Numbered from the stretch's first letter, positions 11,391-20,725 are shown. The stretch is DNA of 64,000 nucleotides from Streptomyces sp. HUAS CB01 (GCF_030406905.1 NZ_CP129137.1:5859501-5923500), one strand, 5' to 3'. Notes: a model not told the origin generated them from the sequence alone. A program made the numbers and translations.

Positions 11391-11921
11391 TCAGGCCGGC
11401 GGCGTACCCATCAGAGTGGCGAACTCGGCCGGGTCCGCGCTGAAACCACGCAGGAACGGGCGCAGTTGCCACGCCCCGTCGTCGTCGCGGGTGAACTCCG
11501 CGATCGTCGCGGCCGAGGCGTCCGGGACGCCCGAGAAGTCGTCGCTCGCGAGCTCCACCGGGCCGTCGAGTATCCGGACTCCGGTGTTCGGGATGTCGGA
11601 GAAGGACTTCTCCGCGTTCCGCTGCTGGATGACGACGCCGACCACGACCCTCGCGTAGGCCGTCGCGAGCCGCTCGAGTTCGAGGGTCATGACCTCGTCC
11701 GCGCCGAAGCCCTGGCCGGTGCGGCTGTCCCTGTCGAGGGTGATCGTGCCGTCGGGTGAGCGGCTGGCGAAGTGCACGAGATAGGCGGGCGTGCCGTGCG
11801 GGGCGTCCGCCGTGTACGTGGCGGCCACGATGTCGAGGTCGTGGGCGGCGGCTCCGATGGGGCTGGGGTCCCACTTGAGCGTCACCTGGACCTTCCGGAG
11901 CCCTTTGCTGAGACTGCTCAC
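11391..11921 (-). CDS. TerD family protein
   Basis: 176 residues from GTG 11921, which follows GGAGGAAGGG. The TerD fold is visible: SKGLRKVQVTLKWDP at the N-terminus, DLDIVAATYTAD, then the calcium-binding-type segment DGTITLDRDSRTGQG, ending with DDDGAWQLRPFLRGFSADP. TerD proteins are cytosolic, bind calcium and are tied to tellurite resistance, stress and, in Streptomyces, differentiation; several paralogues are usual. No other ter genes (terB, terC) are adjacent, so this is an orphan copy. It is divergent from the DUF4937 gene, and the roughly 220-nt gap presumably holds both promoters. Confidence 0.9.
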   Translation of the reverse strand: MSSLSKGLRKVQVTLKWDPSPIGAAAHDLDIVAATYTADAPHGTPAYLVHFASRSPDGTITLDRDSRTGQGFGADEVMTLELERLATAYARVVVGVVIQQRNAEKSFSDIPNTGVRILDGPVELASDDFSGVPDASAATIAEFTRDDDGAWQLRPFLRGFSADPAEFATLMGTPPA

Positions 11922-12140
11922 CCGAATTCCCTTCCTCCTGGACGGCGGAGGCCCGCGCCGGACGGCGCCCTCGGCCGTCAACTCCCGGCACGACGTGCGA
12001 ACTGTCATCGTGTCATGTGACCGGCGTGGTCCGGGGACGACCGCGAAGGGGCGGCTCGAACCGGCCGGGCGGTCGACCGGAGGTGCACCTTCACCCAGGA
12101 GAGTGACCAAGGCCACGTCCCTTGGCCGTACGATGGCGCG

Positions 12141-12746
12141 GTGCTGGTCAAGTGGATTCGCTGCACCGTCGTGGACCGACGGGGGTTCGAGCGCGGGCAG
12201 CGGAAGTGGGCGGGGCTGCTGGGGGAGCCGGGCTTCCGGGGGCAGGGCGGCGGCTGGAGCAGAGGCCGGCCGGATGTCGCCCACGTGTTCTCGTTCTGGG
12301 AGACCCGCGCGTTCTACGACTCCTTCATGGCGCGGTCGCACGACCGCCTCGCGTCCGCGCAGTCGGGCACGTACAGGAACCTCCAGGCGAAGCTGTTCGA
12401 CCACCGGTTCGACGTGAAGACCGGGTTCGAGCCGCGCTTCGCGGACGCGGACGTGGTGCGTGTGGCGCACTGCAAGGTGCACGAGCACCGTGTGGAGCAC
12501 TTCTCCCTGATGCAGGAGAAGGTGTGGAACCCGGCGATGGCGGGGTCCCCGGGCATGGTGCGGGGGCTCTTCGGCGAGGCCCCGGGGAACGAGTTCCTGG
12601 TGCTTTCCATGTGGCAGTCGGCCGCGGAGCACGGCAAGTACCGGGTCGAGCGGGTGGAGCGGCTGTCCCTCCGGGCACAGACCGAGGCGGACATCGCGGC
12701 GCTGGCCGGGGACGTCGTGGCCCTGGAGCCGTCCTGGACCGTGTGA
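12141..12746 (+). CDS. YdbC/DUF4937 family protein
   Basis: 201 residues starting MLVKWIRCTVVDRRGFERGQ. The sequence resembles the DUF4937 (YdbC) family, which has a dimeric alpha-beta barrel-like fold with two repeats; both halves here contain a V-F/L-x-x-W-x-S/T pattern (VFSFWETRAFYDSFM and VLSMWQSAAEHGKY). Function is unknown; similar folds occur in heme- or quinone-acting monooxygenases, but no catalytic residue can be assigned. The GTG at 12141 has no clear ribosome binding site, and ACGATGG lies 7 nt upstream. It is a single gene between a TerD gene and a phosphatase gene. I recognise the family only by overall pattern. Confidence 0.75.
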   Translation: MLVKWIRCTVVDRRGFERGQRKWAGLLGEPGFRGQGGGWSRGRPDVAHVFSFWETRAFYDSFMARSHDRLASAQSGTYRNLQAKLFDHRFDVKTGFEPRFADADVVRVAHCKVHEHRVEHFSLMQEKVWNPAMAGSPGMVRGLFGEAPGNEFLVLSMWQSAAEHGKYRVERVERLSLRAQTEADIAALAGDVVALEPSWTV

Positions 12747-12917
12747 CCACGCCGGCTGCCGGTCGCCTCGGGACCTGACGGCCGCCGCGGTCGGACGGGT
12801 CGGACGGGTCGGACGAGTCCCGTTCCCGGGGCGGGGCCCGGCCCAGGCCGTGTGCGCGTCCTGTGAGGACACGCCGCACCCACCCCCGCGGCACTCCTCG
12901 TGCGGGCCGCTCCGATC

Positions 12918-12923
12918 TAGGGT
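12918..12923 (+). promoter_or_regulatory. -10 element TAGGGT, leaderless start
   Basis: TAGGGT lies 7 nt before the phosphatase ATG, and no Shine-Dalgarno is present, so transcription probably starts at or next to the A of the ATG. Confidence 0.6.
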
Positions 12924-12930
12924 TTGTCCT

Positions 12931-13590
12931 ATGGCACGACCACGGCGCATCGTCCTCGTCCGGCACGGCGAGTCGGAGGGCAACGCCGACGACTCGGTGT
13001 ACGAGCGCAAGCCCGATCACGCGCTGAGCCTCACCGAGCGGGGATGGCGCCAGGCCGAGGCGACCGGTGACCGGCTGCGCGGGCTGTTCGGGCATGAGCG
13101 TGTCAGCGTCTACGTGTCGCCATATCGACGTACCCACCAGACGCTCCACGCCTTCCGGCTCGACTCCCGGCTCGTCCGGGTCAGGGAGGAGCCCCGGCTG
13201 CGCGAGCAGGACTGGGGGAACTGGCAGGAACGCGACGCCGTGCGGTTGCAGAAGGCCTACCGCGACGCCTACGGCCACTTCTTCTACCGCTTTCCGCAGG
13301 GAGAGTCGGGAGCCGATGTGTACGACAGGGTGGGGGCGTTCCTGGAGAGCCTCTACCGGAGCTTCGAGTCGCCCGAGAGCCCGCCCAACGTCCTGCTCGT
13401 CACCCACGGCCTCACCATGCGCCTCTTCTGCATGCGCTGGTTCCACTGGACGGTGCCCGAATTCGAGTCGCTGTCGAATCCCGACAACGGCGAGACGAGG
13501 ACGCTGCTGCTCGGCGAGGACGGCCGGTACACACTGGACAGGCCCTTCGAGCGCTGGTGCACACCCGAGTGGTACGGGATCACCGGATAG
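12931..13590 (+). CDS. histidine phosphatase family protein
   Basis: 219 residues. The phosphohistidine motif is LVRHGESEGN near residue 10; SPYRRTHQT supplies the second arginine and LLVTHGLTMRLF the second catalytic histidine. This is the branch-1 (phosphoglycerate mutase-like) fold. The substrate is unknown: GpmB-like and other phosphatases share these residues, and lack of the long PGM insertions argues against a glycolytic mutase. The likely transcript is leaderless (TAGGGT 7 nt before the ATG). The ADP-ribosylglycohydrolase gene follows after 12 nt. Confidence 0.9.
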   Translation: MARPRRIVLVRHGESEGNADDSVYERKPDHALSLTERGWRQAEATGDRLRGLFGHERVSVYVSPYRRTHQTLHAFRLDSRLVRVREEPRLREQDWGNWQERDAVRLQKAYRDAYGHFFYRFPQGESGADVYDRVGAFLESLYRSFESPESPPNVLLVTHGLTMRLFCMRWFHWTVPEFESLSNPDNGETRTLLLGEDGRYTLDRPFERWCTPEWYGITG

Positions 13591-13602
13591 AGTGGCGGTG
13601 CG

Positions 13603-14511
13603 ATGACCGCTGACTCCTCTCTCGACCGGCGCCTCGACCGCGCCCTGGCCAGCCTGCGCGGGCTGTCCGTGGGAGACGCCCTGGGCTCCCAGTTCTTCGT
13701 ACCCTCCAACTATCCGCTGCTGAAACGGCGCGCCCTGCCGTCCGGCCCCTGGCAGTGGACCGACGACACCGAGATGGCCTGCTCGGTGGTGGCCGTGCTG
13801 GTCTCCCACAGCCGGATCGACCAGGACGCACTCGCCCTGTCCTTCGCCGACCACCACGACTTCGACCGGGGCTACGGGCCCGCGGTGAACCGGATGCTGC
13901 GGCTGATCCGCGAGGGCGGCGACTGGCGCGAGCTGGCCGCCGAGCTCTTCAACGGCCAGGGCTCGTGGGGCAACGGAGCGGCGATGCGCATCGCCCCGCT
14001 GGGCGCCTGGTACGCGGACGACCCCGAGCAGGCCACCCATCAGGCGGAGATCTCCGCGTACACGACGCACCAGCACCGCGAGGCCGTCGTCGGGAGCATG
14101 GCGGTCGCCGCCGCCGCGGCGCTCGCGGGCTCCCCCGACGGCCCTCCGTCGCCCGCCGACCTGCTCGACGGAGTGATCGCGCTCGTGCCGCGGAGCGCGG
14201 TGGGGCAGGGTCTGCGCCGGGCGCGCGACATGCTCGACTACGGCGATGTCGGCACGGTCGCGGCGGTGCTCGGACGGGGCCGGCGCACGAGCGCGCACGA
14301 CACCGTTCCGTTCGCGCTCTGGTCCGCGGCACGGGCGCTGGGGGACTTCGAGAAGACCTTCTGGACCACCGCTCAGGTGGGCGGCGACGTCGACACGACC
14401 TGTGCGATCGCCGGGGGAGTGGTCGCGGCCGCCGCTGCCGGCGCTCCGCCCGCGGCCTGGCTGGAGCAGACCGAGGCCCTGCCCGACTGGCTTCTCGCCC
14501 GGGTGGCCTGA
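13603..14511 (+). CDS. ADP-ribosylglycohydrolase family protein
   Basis: 302 residues of the DraG/ARH fold. The N-terminal GLSVGDALGSQFF, the first metal site WTDDTEM and the C-terminal GDVDTTCAIAGGVVAA are the di-magnesium ligands that bind ADP-ribose. Such enzymes remove ADP-ribose from proteins or, in some bacteria, from DNA or small molecules. No toxin or ADP-ribosyltransferase lies next to it, so the substrate is unknown. The ATG follows the phosphatase stop by 12 nt, and TAGAGT (13588-13593) overlaps that stop at 9 nt before the ATG, so it may have its own leaderless transcript or be cotranscribed. Confidence 0.9.
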   Translation: MTADSSLDRRLDRALASLRGLSVGDALGSQFFVPSNYPLLKRRALPSGPWQWTDDTEMACSVVAVLVSHSRIDQDALALSFADHHDFDRGYGPAVNRMLRLIREGGDWRELAAELFNGQGSWGNGAAMRIAPLGAWYADDPEQATHQAEISAYTTHQHREAVVGSMAVAAAAALAGSPDGPPSPADLLDGVIALVPRSAVGQGLRRARDMLDYGDVGTVAAVLGRGRRTSAHDTVPFALWSAARALGDFEKTFWTTAQVGGDVDTTCAIAGGVVAAAAAGAPPAAWLEQTEALPDWLLARVA

Positions 14512-14730
14512 CCTCCGGACGCCCGGATGCGGCGGGTGTGTCCCGGGCCGCCCCGCCGCACTGTCACGGTCCTGCCACAACCCCGCCCCGGCGGGGTGTC
14601 CCCCGGTGTCCGGGGCTAGCCTGTCGGCCACGCCGCAGCGTTGATCATGACGGGCGCGCGCCGATGAGACGCCGGGACGACGGGACGGCCATGCCGGCCC
14701 CACCGCAGGGCCCGGCCGGGAGGGGGTCCC

Positions 14731-16788
14731 GTGCCAGACAGACCGTCCACACCGCCAGCCCCGGACGCCGGGTCCGAACCGGGGGAGGGCTCCGGAGAGA
14801 AATCGTTCGTCCAGGACCGGTCCCCGGGACGGGACGCCGCTCCCGGCGAGGGCGCCGTTGCCGGGCAGCCGTCCGGACCGGTCCCGGCCGGGGAGCCGGC
14901 GGGGGCACGGGAAGGCGAACCGGACGCCGACGACGGCGTCGGACAGAGCACCGGCAGGGGCGGCGAGCCCCGGCCGCGCGAAGCCGCGGGAGCCTCGCCT
15001 GAGCCGAGCGGGCCCGCCGCCACCGTCGGGTCCGCGGGGGGCGGCCCGGCCGGCGGTGCCCGGCCGCACGGAGCCGTCGGCGGCGCCCCTGCCGGGTCCG
15101 ACGGATCACCGGGCATATCCGGGGCCGTACCGGGCCAGGGCCCTTGGGCAGGCCCCGGCACCGCCCGCGCCCGAACGCAGACGCCTCCCGGACAGCCGTG
15201 GCCTCCCCCCGTCAAGCAGCCCGAGCCCTGGTTCGCCGCCATCCGCCCCACCCGGCGCGAGCCGGCCCGGGCGGTGACGCTCTGGTGCGCACTCGCCACC
15301 GCACTGCTCAGCGCGCTGCTGCTCGGTGACGGACTCGGGGTGAACCTGCTGATCGTCGCGGTGCCGGCCGCGCTCGCCGCGTTCTTCGCCGCCCGGGCCG
15401 CGGGCCGGCGGCTGCGACCCGTGACGGCCGCCTGGGCGGTCGGCGGTCTCGCCCTGCTCGTCGTCCCTGCGCTGCGCGACGCGGGCTGGCCGACGTTCCT
15501 GGCCGTCGTCTCCGCGCTGGCCGTCGGTTCGATCGCACTCCACGGGGGCCGCACGTGGCCGGGCGTCCTCCTGGGCTCGGTCGGCGTGCTGGACTCGCTG
15601 GTGACCGGCCCGGTCTGGGGGTGGCGCGGACTGCGCGAACGTGCCGACGGTTCCCGGGGCCGCTGGGGTCCCGTGCTGCGCGCTTCCGCGGTGGCAACCG
15701 TCCTGGTGCTCGTGTTCGGCGCGCTGTTCGCCGGCGCGGACGCGGCGTTCGCCGATCTGCTCGGCGAGCTGACACCGGACGTCTCGGGAATCGACGCCCC
15801 CTGGCGCTTCCTGCTGTTCCTCGTCGGACTGGCCGGCGCGCTCGCGGCGGCGCACACCGCCGCGGCCCCTCTCCGCTGGGACCGCCTCACCCTGCGACAG
15901 GGAAGAGCGAGGGGCAGGGCCGAGTGGGCCCTCCCCCTGATCGTCCTGGACCTGCTCTTCGCGGCCTTCATCGCCGTCCAGCTCGCCGTCCTCTTCGGCG
16001 GGTACGACAAGGTGCTGCGCGAGACGGGGCTCACCTACGCCGAGTACGCCCGGCAGGGCTTCTGGCAGCTGCTGTGGGCCACCCTGCTCACCCTCGTCGT
16101 CATCGGGCTGGCGCTGCGCTGGGCGCCCCGCGAAGGATCCCGCGACCGCGCCCTCGTGCGGGCGGTGCTGGGGACGCTGTGCGTGCTCACCCTGGTCGTC
16201 GTGGCCTCCGCGCTGCGCAGGATGGATCTCTACGTCGACGCGTACGGGCTCACGCGGCTGCGGATCTCGGTCGCGGCGATGGAGCTGTGGCTCGGGCTCG
16301 TCCTCGTGCTGATCATCGCCGCGGGGCTCCTCGGGAGCCGCTGGCTGCCGCGCGCCGTCGTCGGCAGTGCCGCCGCCGCGGTACTCGCCTTCGGCCTCGT
16401 CTCGCCCGACGCGCTGGTCGCAGAGCGCAACGTCGAGCGGTTCGAGAGCACGGGGAAGATCGACGTCGGGTATCTCCGCGATCTGTCGGCGGACGCCGTC
16501 CCGGCACTCGACGCACTTCCCGAACCGGTGCGCTCCTGCGCGCTGAGGCAGATCGAACGCGACCTGCGGGAGGCGGACCAGGCCTGGTACGACACGAGCT
16601 GGGGGCAGACGCGGGCGAGGGAGCTCCTGGGGAAGCGTCCGGCATCGGCGGGCGGATCGGCCTGCGCGGCGTACGGAGAGGACGAGTACGGCGAGTACGG
16701 CGGCACCCGTGACGGGTACGACGGGGATGCCGACCTCGACGGCATCGACGACCTCGAGGACTTCGACCCGGGTACCGGCATGGACTGA
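14731..16788 (+). CDS. large integral membrane protein, DUF4173/DUF4153 type
   Basis: 685 residues; GTG 14731 has GGGAGGGGG ahead. Residues 1 to about 165 are a Pro/Gly/Ala-rich soluble tail. At least ten hydrophobic segments follow (about 185-580), such as ALLSALLLGDGLGVNLLIV, VLVLVFGALFAGADAAFADLL and LGLVLVLIIAAGLLG. The motif FGGYDKVLRETGLTYAEYARQGFWQLL is characteristic of DUF4173. The tail is hydrophilic with VDVGYLRDLSADAVPALDAL and ends in an acidic Asp/Gly/Tyr stretch. Function is unknown. The gene ends before a strong hairpin shared with the convergent MFS gene. Confidence 0.85.
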   Translation: MPDRPSTPPAPDAGSEPGEGSGEKSFVQDRSPGRDAAPGEGAVAGQPSGPVPAGEPAGAREGEPDADDGVGQSTGRGGEPRPREAAGASPEPSGPAATVGSAGGGPAGGARPHGAVGGAPAGSDGSPGISGAVPGQGPWAGPGTARARTQTPPGQPWPPPVKQPEPWFAAIRPTRREPARAVTLWCALATALLSALLLGDGLGVNLLIVAVPAALAAFFAARAAGRRLRPVTAAWAVGGLALLVVPALRDAGWPTFLAVVSALAVGSIALHGGRTWPGVLLGSVGVLDSLVTGPVWGWRGLRERADGSRGRWGPVLRASAVATVLVLVFGALFAGADAAFADLLGELTPDVSGIDAPWRFLLFLVGLAGALAAAHTAAAPLRWDRLTLRQGRARGRAEWALPLIVLDLLFAAFIAVQLAVLFGGYDKVLRETGLTYAEYARQGFWQLLWATLLTLVVIGLALRWAPREGSRDRALVRAVLGTLCVLTLVVVASALRRMDLYVDAYGLTRLRISVAAMELWLGLVLVLIIAAGLLGSRWLPRAVVGSAAAAVLAFGLVSPDALVAERNVERFESTGKIDVGYLRDLSADAVPALDALPEPVRSCALRQIERDLREADQAWYDTSWGQTRARELLGKRPASAGGSACAAYGEDEYGEYGGTRDGYDGDADLDGIDDLEDFDPGTGMD

Positions 16789-16858
16789 CGCCCCGTCCGC
16801 ACGGCCGCCCACTGGCAGGGCCCGTGCGTCCGCCGCCGTCCGCGCGGTCCGGCACACC

Positions 16859-16900
16859 GTGAGGTGCGGTCCGCTCCCCCGAGGACGGACCGCACCTCAC
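16859..16900. terminator. bidirectional terminator between membrane protein and MFS genes
   Basis: Perfect 15-bp inverted repeat (GTGAGGTGCGGTCCG and its complement) around a 12-nt loop, placed between two convergent stop codons. Confidence 0.85.
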
Positions 16901-16915
16901 CGAAGGCCCGCCGCC

Positions 16916-18472
16916 TCAGGCGACCGGGCCGCCCGCCCCGGCGTTCCCGCTGAGCGCGTCCAGGTCGCTCCTGCGCACGCGCACCACCAGGACCGCCGTG
17001 GCCAGTGCCAGGAGCACCATGCCCACTGCGGCGAGGAACGAGGTCGAGATCCCCTCGGTGAGGACCTCGTGGCCCCAGGGGGCCGGCAGTTCCCGCGTCC
17101 TGGCGAACTCCGCCTGCTGTTGGGGGGAGGCCTGGGCCATGAACGCCGGGACCTGCCGCTCCGCCTCGTCCCGGCTCGCCGTCCCGAACACCGTGACCAG
17201 GATGGACAGCCCCAGCGAACCACCCACCTGCTGCGTCGCGTTGAGCAGTCCCGAGGCCGCGCCCGCCTCGTGCGGTGCGACGCCGGAGACGGCGGTCAGC
17301 GTGAGCGTCACGAAGTTCAGTCCCATACCGAAGCCGAAGAGCACCATCGGCCCGAGGACGCCACCGAGGTAGGAGCTGTCCGGGCTGATCAGCGTCTGCC
17401 AGAACAGGCCCAGGCCGGTGACGGCGGACCCGGTGACCATGAACGGCTTCGGGCCGAGCACGGGCAGCAGCCGCTGCGAGAGCCCCGCGCCGGTGATGAT
17501 CGCCACGGTCACCGGAAGGAAGGCCAGACCGGCCTCGATCGGGCTGTAGCCGAGCACGTTCTGCACGAACAGAACGATGAAGAAGAACATCCCGAACATC
17601 GCCGCGGCCAGGCTCAGCATGATCACGTACGTGCCCGAGCGGTTCCGGTCGGCGAACATCCTCAGCGGCGTGATCGGCTCCCTGGCCCGGGACTCCACGA
17701 GGGCGAACGCGCCGAGCAGCAGCACCGCCGCGCCGAACGACCCCAGGGTGAGCGCGTCCCGCCAGCCCTCCTCCGAGGCCCGGATGAACCCGTAGACCAG
17801 CGAGGCCATGCCCGCGGTGGAGGTCAGCGCGCCCGCCACGTCGAACCTGCCCGGGTGCCGCTCCGACTCGGCTATGTACAGCGGTGTCAGGAAGGCGATC
17901 AGCAGGCCGATGGGTACGTTGACGAACAGGACCCAGCGCCAGTCGAGCCACTGCGTGAGCATTCCACCGGCGAGGAGTCCGATGGCTCCACCGCCGGCGG
18001 AGACGGCCGCGAAGACGCCGAACGCCCGGTTGCGCTCGGGGCCTTCGGGGAACGTGGTGGTGATCAGCGCCAGTGACGTCGGTGAGGCGATCGCGCCCCC
18101 GACGCCCTGGAGCGCACGCGCGGCGAGCAACTGCCAGGGTTCCTGGGCGAATCCGCCCAGGAGCGAGGCGAGGGTGAAGACGAGGATGCCGGTCATGAAC
18201 ACCCTGCGCCGCCCGAGGATGTCCCCGGCCCGGCCGCCGAGGAGCAGCAGTCCGCCGAAGGTCAGTGTGTAGGCGCTGAGCACCCAGGAGAGGTCCGTGG
18301 TCGAGAAGGCGAGCGCGTCCTGGATGTGCGGGAGCGCGATGTTCACAATCGTCGCGTCGAGTACCACCATGAGTTGGCACGCCGCGATTACGGTGAGGGC
18401 TATGCCGGGACGGCCTTCCCGGCGGGCTGCGCCCTGCTTGCCCGGTTGTTCCAGCTGAGAGGTGGTCACCAT
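16916..18472 (-). CDS. MFS drug exporter, DHA2 (14-TM) family
   Basis: About 518 residues from ATG 18472, preceded by a GGGGGGA run; an in-frame ATG 5 codons upstream is less likely. Motif A is GGRAGDILGRRRVF, motif C-like VVLDATIVNIALPHIQ and LSWVLSAYTLTFGGLLLLGG are typical of EmrB/QacA exporters. Fourteen hydrophobic segments can be traced, ending near MVLLALATAVLVVRV. Such proteins expel cationic or lipophilic drugs and antibiotics in exchange for protons. It is divergent from a TetR repressor, with two palindromic operators in the gap, a classic repressor-exporter pair. The substrate is unknown. Confidence 0.93.
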   Translation of the reverse strand: MVTTSQLEQPGKQGAARREGRPGIALTVIAACQLMVVLDATIVNIALPHIQDALAFSTTDLSWVLSAYTLTFGGLLLLGGRAGDILGRRRVFMTGILVFTLASLLGGFAQEPWQLLAARALQGVGGAIASPTSLALITTTFPEGPERNRAFGVFAAVSAGGGAIGLLAGGMLTQWLDWRWVLFVNVPIGLLIAFLTPLYIAESERHPGRFDVAGALTSTAGMASLVYGFIRASEEGWRDALTLGSFGAAVLLLGAFALVESRAREPITPLRMFADRNRSGTYVIMLSLAAAMFGMFFFIVLFVQNVLGYSPIEAGLAFLPVTVAIITGAGLSQRLLPVLGPKPFMVTGSAVTGLGLFWQTLISPDSSYLGGVLGPMVLFGFGMGLNFVTLTLTAVSGVAPHEAGAASGLLNATQQVGGSLGLSILVTVFGTASRDEAERQVPAFMAQASPQQQAEFARTRELPAPWGHEVLTEGISTSFLAAVGMVLLALATAVLVVRVRRSDLDALSGNAGAGGPVA

Positions 18473-18492
18473 GGTCCCCCCGTGCATGACTT

Positions 18493-18512
18493 AGTGAACG
18501 GAACCGTTCACT
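18493..18512. promoter_or_regulatory. palindromic TetR operator 1
   Basis: AGTGAACGG-AA-CCGTTCACT is a perfect 9-bp inverted repeat in the MFS-TetR intergenic region, 21 bp upstream of the MFS start. It is a typical TetR-type operator and probably controls the exporter. Confidence 0.8.
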
Positions 18513-18540
18513 GCGCCGTCCACGGTAGTGACTCCCCAAC

Positions 18541-18560
18541 AGGGAACGCAAGCGTTCACT
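18541..18560. promoter_or_regulatory. palindromic TetR operator 2
   Basis: AGGGAACGC-AA-GCGTTCACT repeats the geometry of operator 1 with one mismatch in the outer arm. Its centre is 48 bp from that of operator 1, and it ends 34 bp before the TetR gene start, so it probably serves autoregulation. Confidence 0.75.
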
Positions 18561-18593
18561 GCACTACCGCACTGCTTCAACGGAGAGTTCTTG

Positions 18594-19220
18594 ATGGGTA
18601 CTTCGGGAACCGGGGCCGCCGCTCGGCCGCGGTCCGTGACGCTGCGCCGCCGCGGCCCGGTGCTGGAGCGGGCGATCCTCGACGCCGCGCTCGAGCAGCT
18701 GAGCACGGTCGGCTGGGGCGGGCTCACGATGGAAGGGGTCGCCGCCGGGGCAAGGACCGGCAAGGCCGCGGTCTACCGCCGCTGGCCCTCGAAGGAGGAT
18801 CTGGTCGCCGACGCCCTGGAGGCCGGGCTGCCCTCGCTGGGAGACGCACCGGATCACGGAAGTGTCCGTGAGGACCTCTACCACCTCGCCCGCCGGATGC
18901 GGGCGGCGATGTACTCGAAGCCCGGATGCGCCCTGCGTGCGGTCCTTCACGAATGCGACCCGTCGACGGCCGAACGTTTCCACGGGCTGATCGTCAGGGG
19001 TGTCATCAAGCCGTCGGTGCACCTCTTCCGGCAAGTGCTGAACCGGGGTGTGGCCCGCGGAGAGGTGCGTTCGGACGCCATGGACGACATGGTCTTCGAC
19101 GTGATCCCCGCGATGATGATGTACCGGTCCAAGGTGTGCGGAAGCGAATGGAAGGACAAGGACATCGCCGACATGATCGATCGGGTCATGGTGCCGCTGC
19201 TGTGCCCGCGCCGGGGCTGA
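18594..19220 (+). CDS. TetR family transcriptional repressor
   Basis: 208 residues from ATG 18594 with GGAGAG ahead. The HTH is in residues about 20-65: [41 protein letters not shown], typical of TetR. The C-terminal ligand domain (about 70-205) has Cys residues at [17 protein letters not shown] and an unassigned ligand pocket. It is divergent from the DHA2 exporter, and two palindromes share the AGTGAACG-type half site between them. It most likely represses the exporter until a drug-like ligand binds. The ligand is unknown. Confidence 0.92.
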   Translation: MGTSGTGAAARPRSVTLRRRGPVLERAILDAALEQLSTVGWGGLTMEGVAAGARTGKAAVYRRWPSKEDLVADALEAGLPSLGDAPDHGSVREDLYHLARRMRAAMYSKPGCALRAVLHECDPSTAERFHGLIVRGVIKPSVHLFRQVLNRGVARGEVRSDAMDDMVFDVIPAMMMYRSKVCGSEWKDKDIADMIDRVMVPLLCPRRG

Positions 19221-19293
19221 TTCGAGGGCTCGTACGGGAGAGGGGGAGCCGGGGTGTTGCGGCCGCGCCGCGCGGCGTAATCTGTCTGGCGCC

Positions 19294-20004
19294 ATGCCGT
19301 ACGAACCACCCACGCACACCGTTGAGCGCTCACTCCGCGCCACCACCGGCGCCAAGATCATCGCCGGTGTCGACGAGGTCGGGCGGGGGGCCTGGGCCGG
19401 TCCTGTCACGGTGTGCGCCGCCATCACGGGTCTGCGCCGGCCGCCCGAGGGGCTGACCGACTCCAAGCTGATCACTCCCAAGCGCCGTGCCGCCCTGGCG
19501 GTGGAGCTGGAGAGATGGGTCACCTGCCACGCGCTCGGGCACGCCTCCCCCGAGGAGATCGACGAGCTGGGCATGACCGCGGCTCTGCGCCTGGCGGCCG
19601 TGCGGGCCCTGGACGGGCTTCCGGTCCGGCCCGACGCCGTGATCCTGGACGGCAAGCACGACTACCTCGGCGCGCCCTGGCGCGTCCGGACGGTCGTCAA
19701 GGGCGACCAGTCGTGCATCGCCGTCGCGGCCGCCTCGGTGCTGGCCAAGGTGCGGCGGGATGCGCTGATGGCCGAGCTCGGGCTGGAATCGGCGTCGTTC
19801 GAGCCGTACGCGTTCGGCGAGAACGCCGGCTACCCGTCGCCCGTGCACAAGGCGGCGCTGCAGGAGCTCGGCCCCACACCCTTCCACCGGCTTTCCTGGG
19901 CCTATCTCGACGCGATGCCGCGCTGGCGGCATCTGAAGAAGGTCCGGATCTCCGTGGAGGCGGCCGCTCTGGAGAGCGGGGGCCAACTCGGCTTCGACTT
20001 CTGA
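19294..20004 (+). CDS. rnhB: ribonuclease HII
   Basis: 236 residues. The N-terminal motif [16 protein letters not shown] has the catalytic Asp27 and Glu28; [12 protein letters not shown] and [12 protein letters not shown] supply the other acidic and lysine residues, and [11 protein letters not shown] follows. It cleaves ribonucleotides in RNA:DNA hybrids and single ribonucleotides left in DNA. TAATCT at 19278-19283 is a -10-like element 10 nt before the ATG and no ribosome binding site is seen. It is flanked by TetR upstream and an uncharacterised conserved gene downstream. Confidence 0.95.
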   Translation: MPYEPPTHTVERSLRATTGAKIIAGVDEVGRGAWAGPVTVCAAITGLRRPPEGLTDSKLITPKRRAALAVELERWVTCHALGHASPEEIDELGMTAALRLAAVRALDGLPVRPDAVILDGKHDYLGAPWRVRTVVKGDQSCIAVAAASVLAKVRRDALMAELGLESASFEPYAFGENAGYPSPVHKAALQELGPTPFHRLSWAYLDAMPRWRHLKKVRISVEAAALESGGQLGFDF

Positions 20005-20107
20005 ACCGGCCGTACCAGGAGTACTGTGCCGACCGGCCTGACGACCGGTCGCACTTATGTGCCACCCGCCGATGCTCGTCGCACCGGCGTTTGATAAATA
20101 TCCACCC

Positions 20108-20725
20108 ATGCCTCTCATCCCCGAGGAGCCTCAGATTCACGAGAGCGCCCAGGGTCCCCGCGCTGCATCGGCCGCAGGCCGCACCGCGCCGACCCCCCGT
20201 CCCGTACCCGGTCCGCGCGGCGTGTCCGCTCCCCGTCCCGGGCGCCCCGGCCCCGGGCCGGCCAGGCCCGCTCCGCCCGCGCAGCGTGTCCACGGCTCCG
20301 CCGCTGTGGCGTCGCCGCGGCAGGAGAATCGTTCCGCGCCGCAGATCCAGCTCATCCCCGCTCCCGCCGAGGGCGCGCTCGACGCCGCCGGCGAGGCCGT
20401 CGACCTGCTGCTCGACTCGGGCCGTGCCCCGGGCGAGATCCTCGTGCTGACCACTGGCGAGCAGCACCCCTGGGCGGCCCACGAGCTGTCCTTCGGTGAG
20501 ACCGCCTACTGGGCCCAGCACGACGCCGCCGACGACGTCTTCTACGCGGATGCCGCCTCGGCGGACCGAGCGGCGTCCCGGCCCGTGGTCGTCGTCGCCG
20601 TGAACGGCGGCAACGAGGGCGAAGCGGCGCGTGCGCTGCCCGTCGCCCTGGGGCGTGCCCGGGCGCTGCTGATCGTGTGCGGGGAGCCGCAGCAGATCAA
20701 CGCGGCGCTCGGCGCGGGCGTCTGA
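20108..20725 (+). CDS. conserved hypothetical, helicase C-terminal-like
   Basis: 205 residues from ATG 20108 (an in-frame ATG at 20057 would add 17). Residues 1-75 are Pro/Arg/Ala-rich. The rest has the order EILVLTTGEQHPW, YWAQHDAADDVFYADA, RPVVVVAVNGG, and ALGRARALLIVCGEP. That order resembles the UvrD/Rep-like C-terminal domain of superfamily 1 helicases, where a ARALLxVxGxP segment precedes the end. There is no Walker A motif, so it is a lone fragment-like domain, not a helicase. I am not able to name a family. Confidence 0.6.
   Translation: MPLIPEEPQIHESAQGPRAASAAGRTAPTPRPVPGPRGVSAPRPGRPGPGPARPAPPAQRVHGSAAVASPRQENRSAPQIQLIPAPAEGALDAAGEAVDLLLDSGRAPGEILVLTTGEQHPWAAHELSFGETAYWAQHDAADDVFYADAASADRAASRPVVVVAVNGGNEGEAARALPVALGRARALLIVCGEPQQINAALGAGV

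Noticed and set aside
12325..15069. Very long minus-strand open frame across four plus genes
   Set aside because: It covers several well-supported plus-strand genes and has no start signal or domain.
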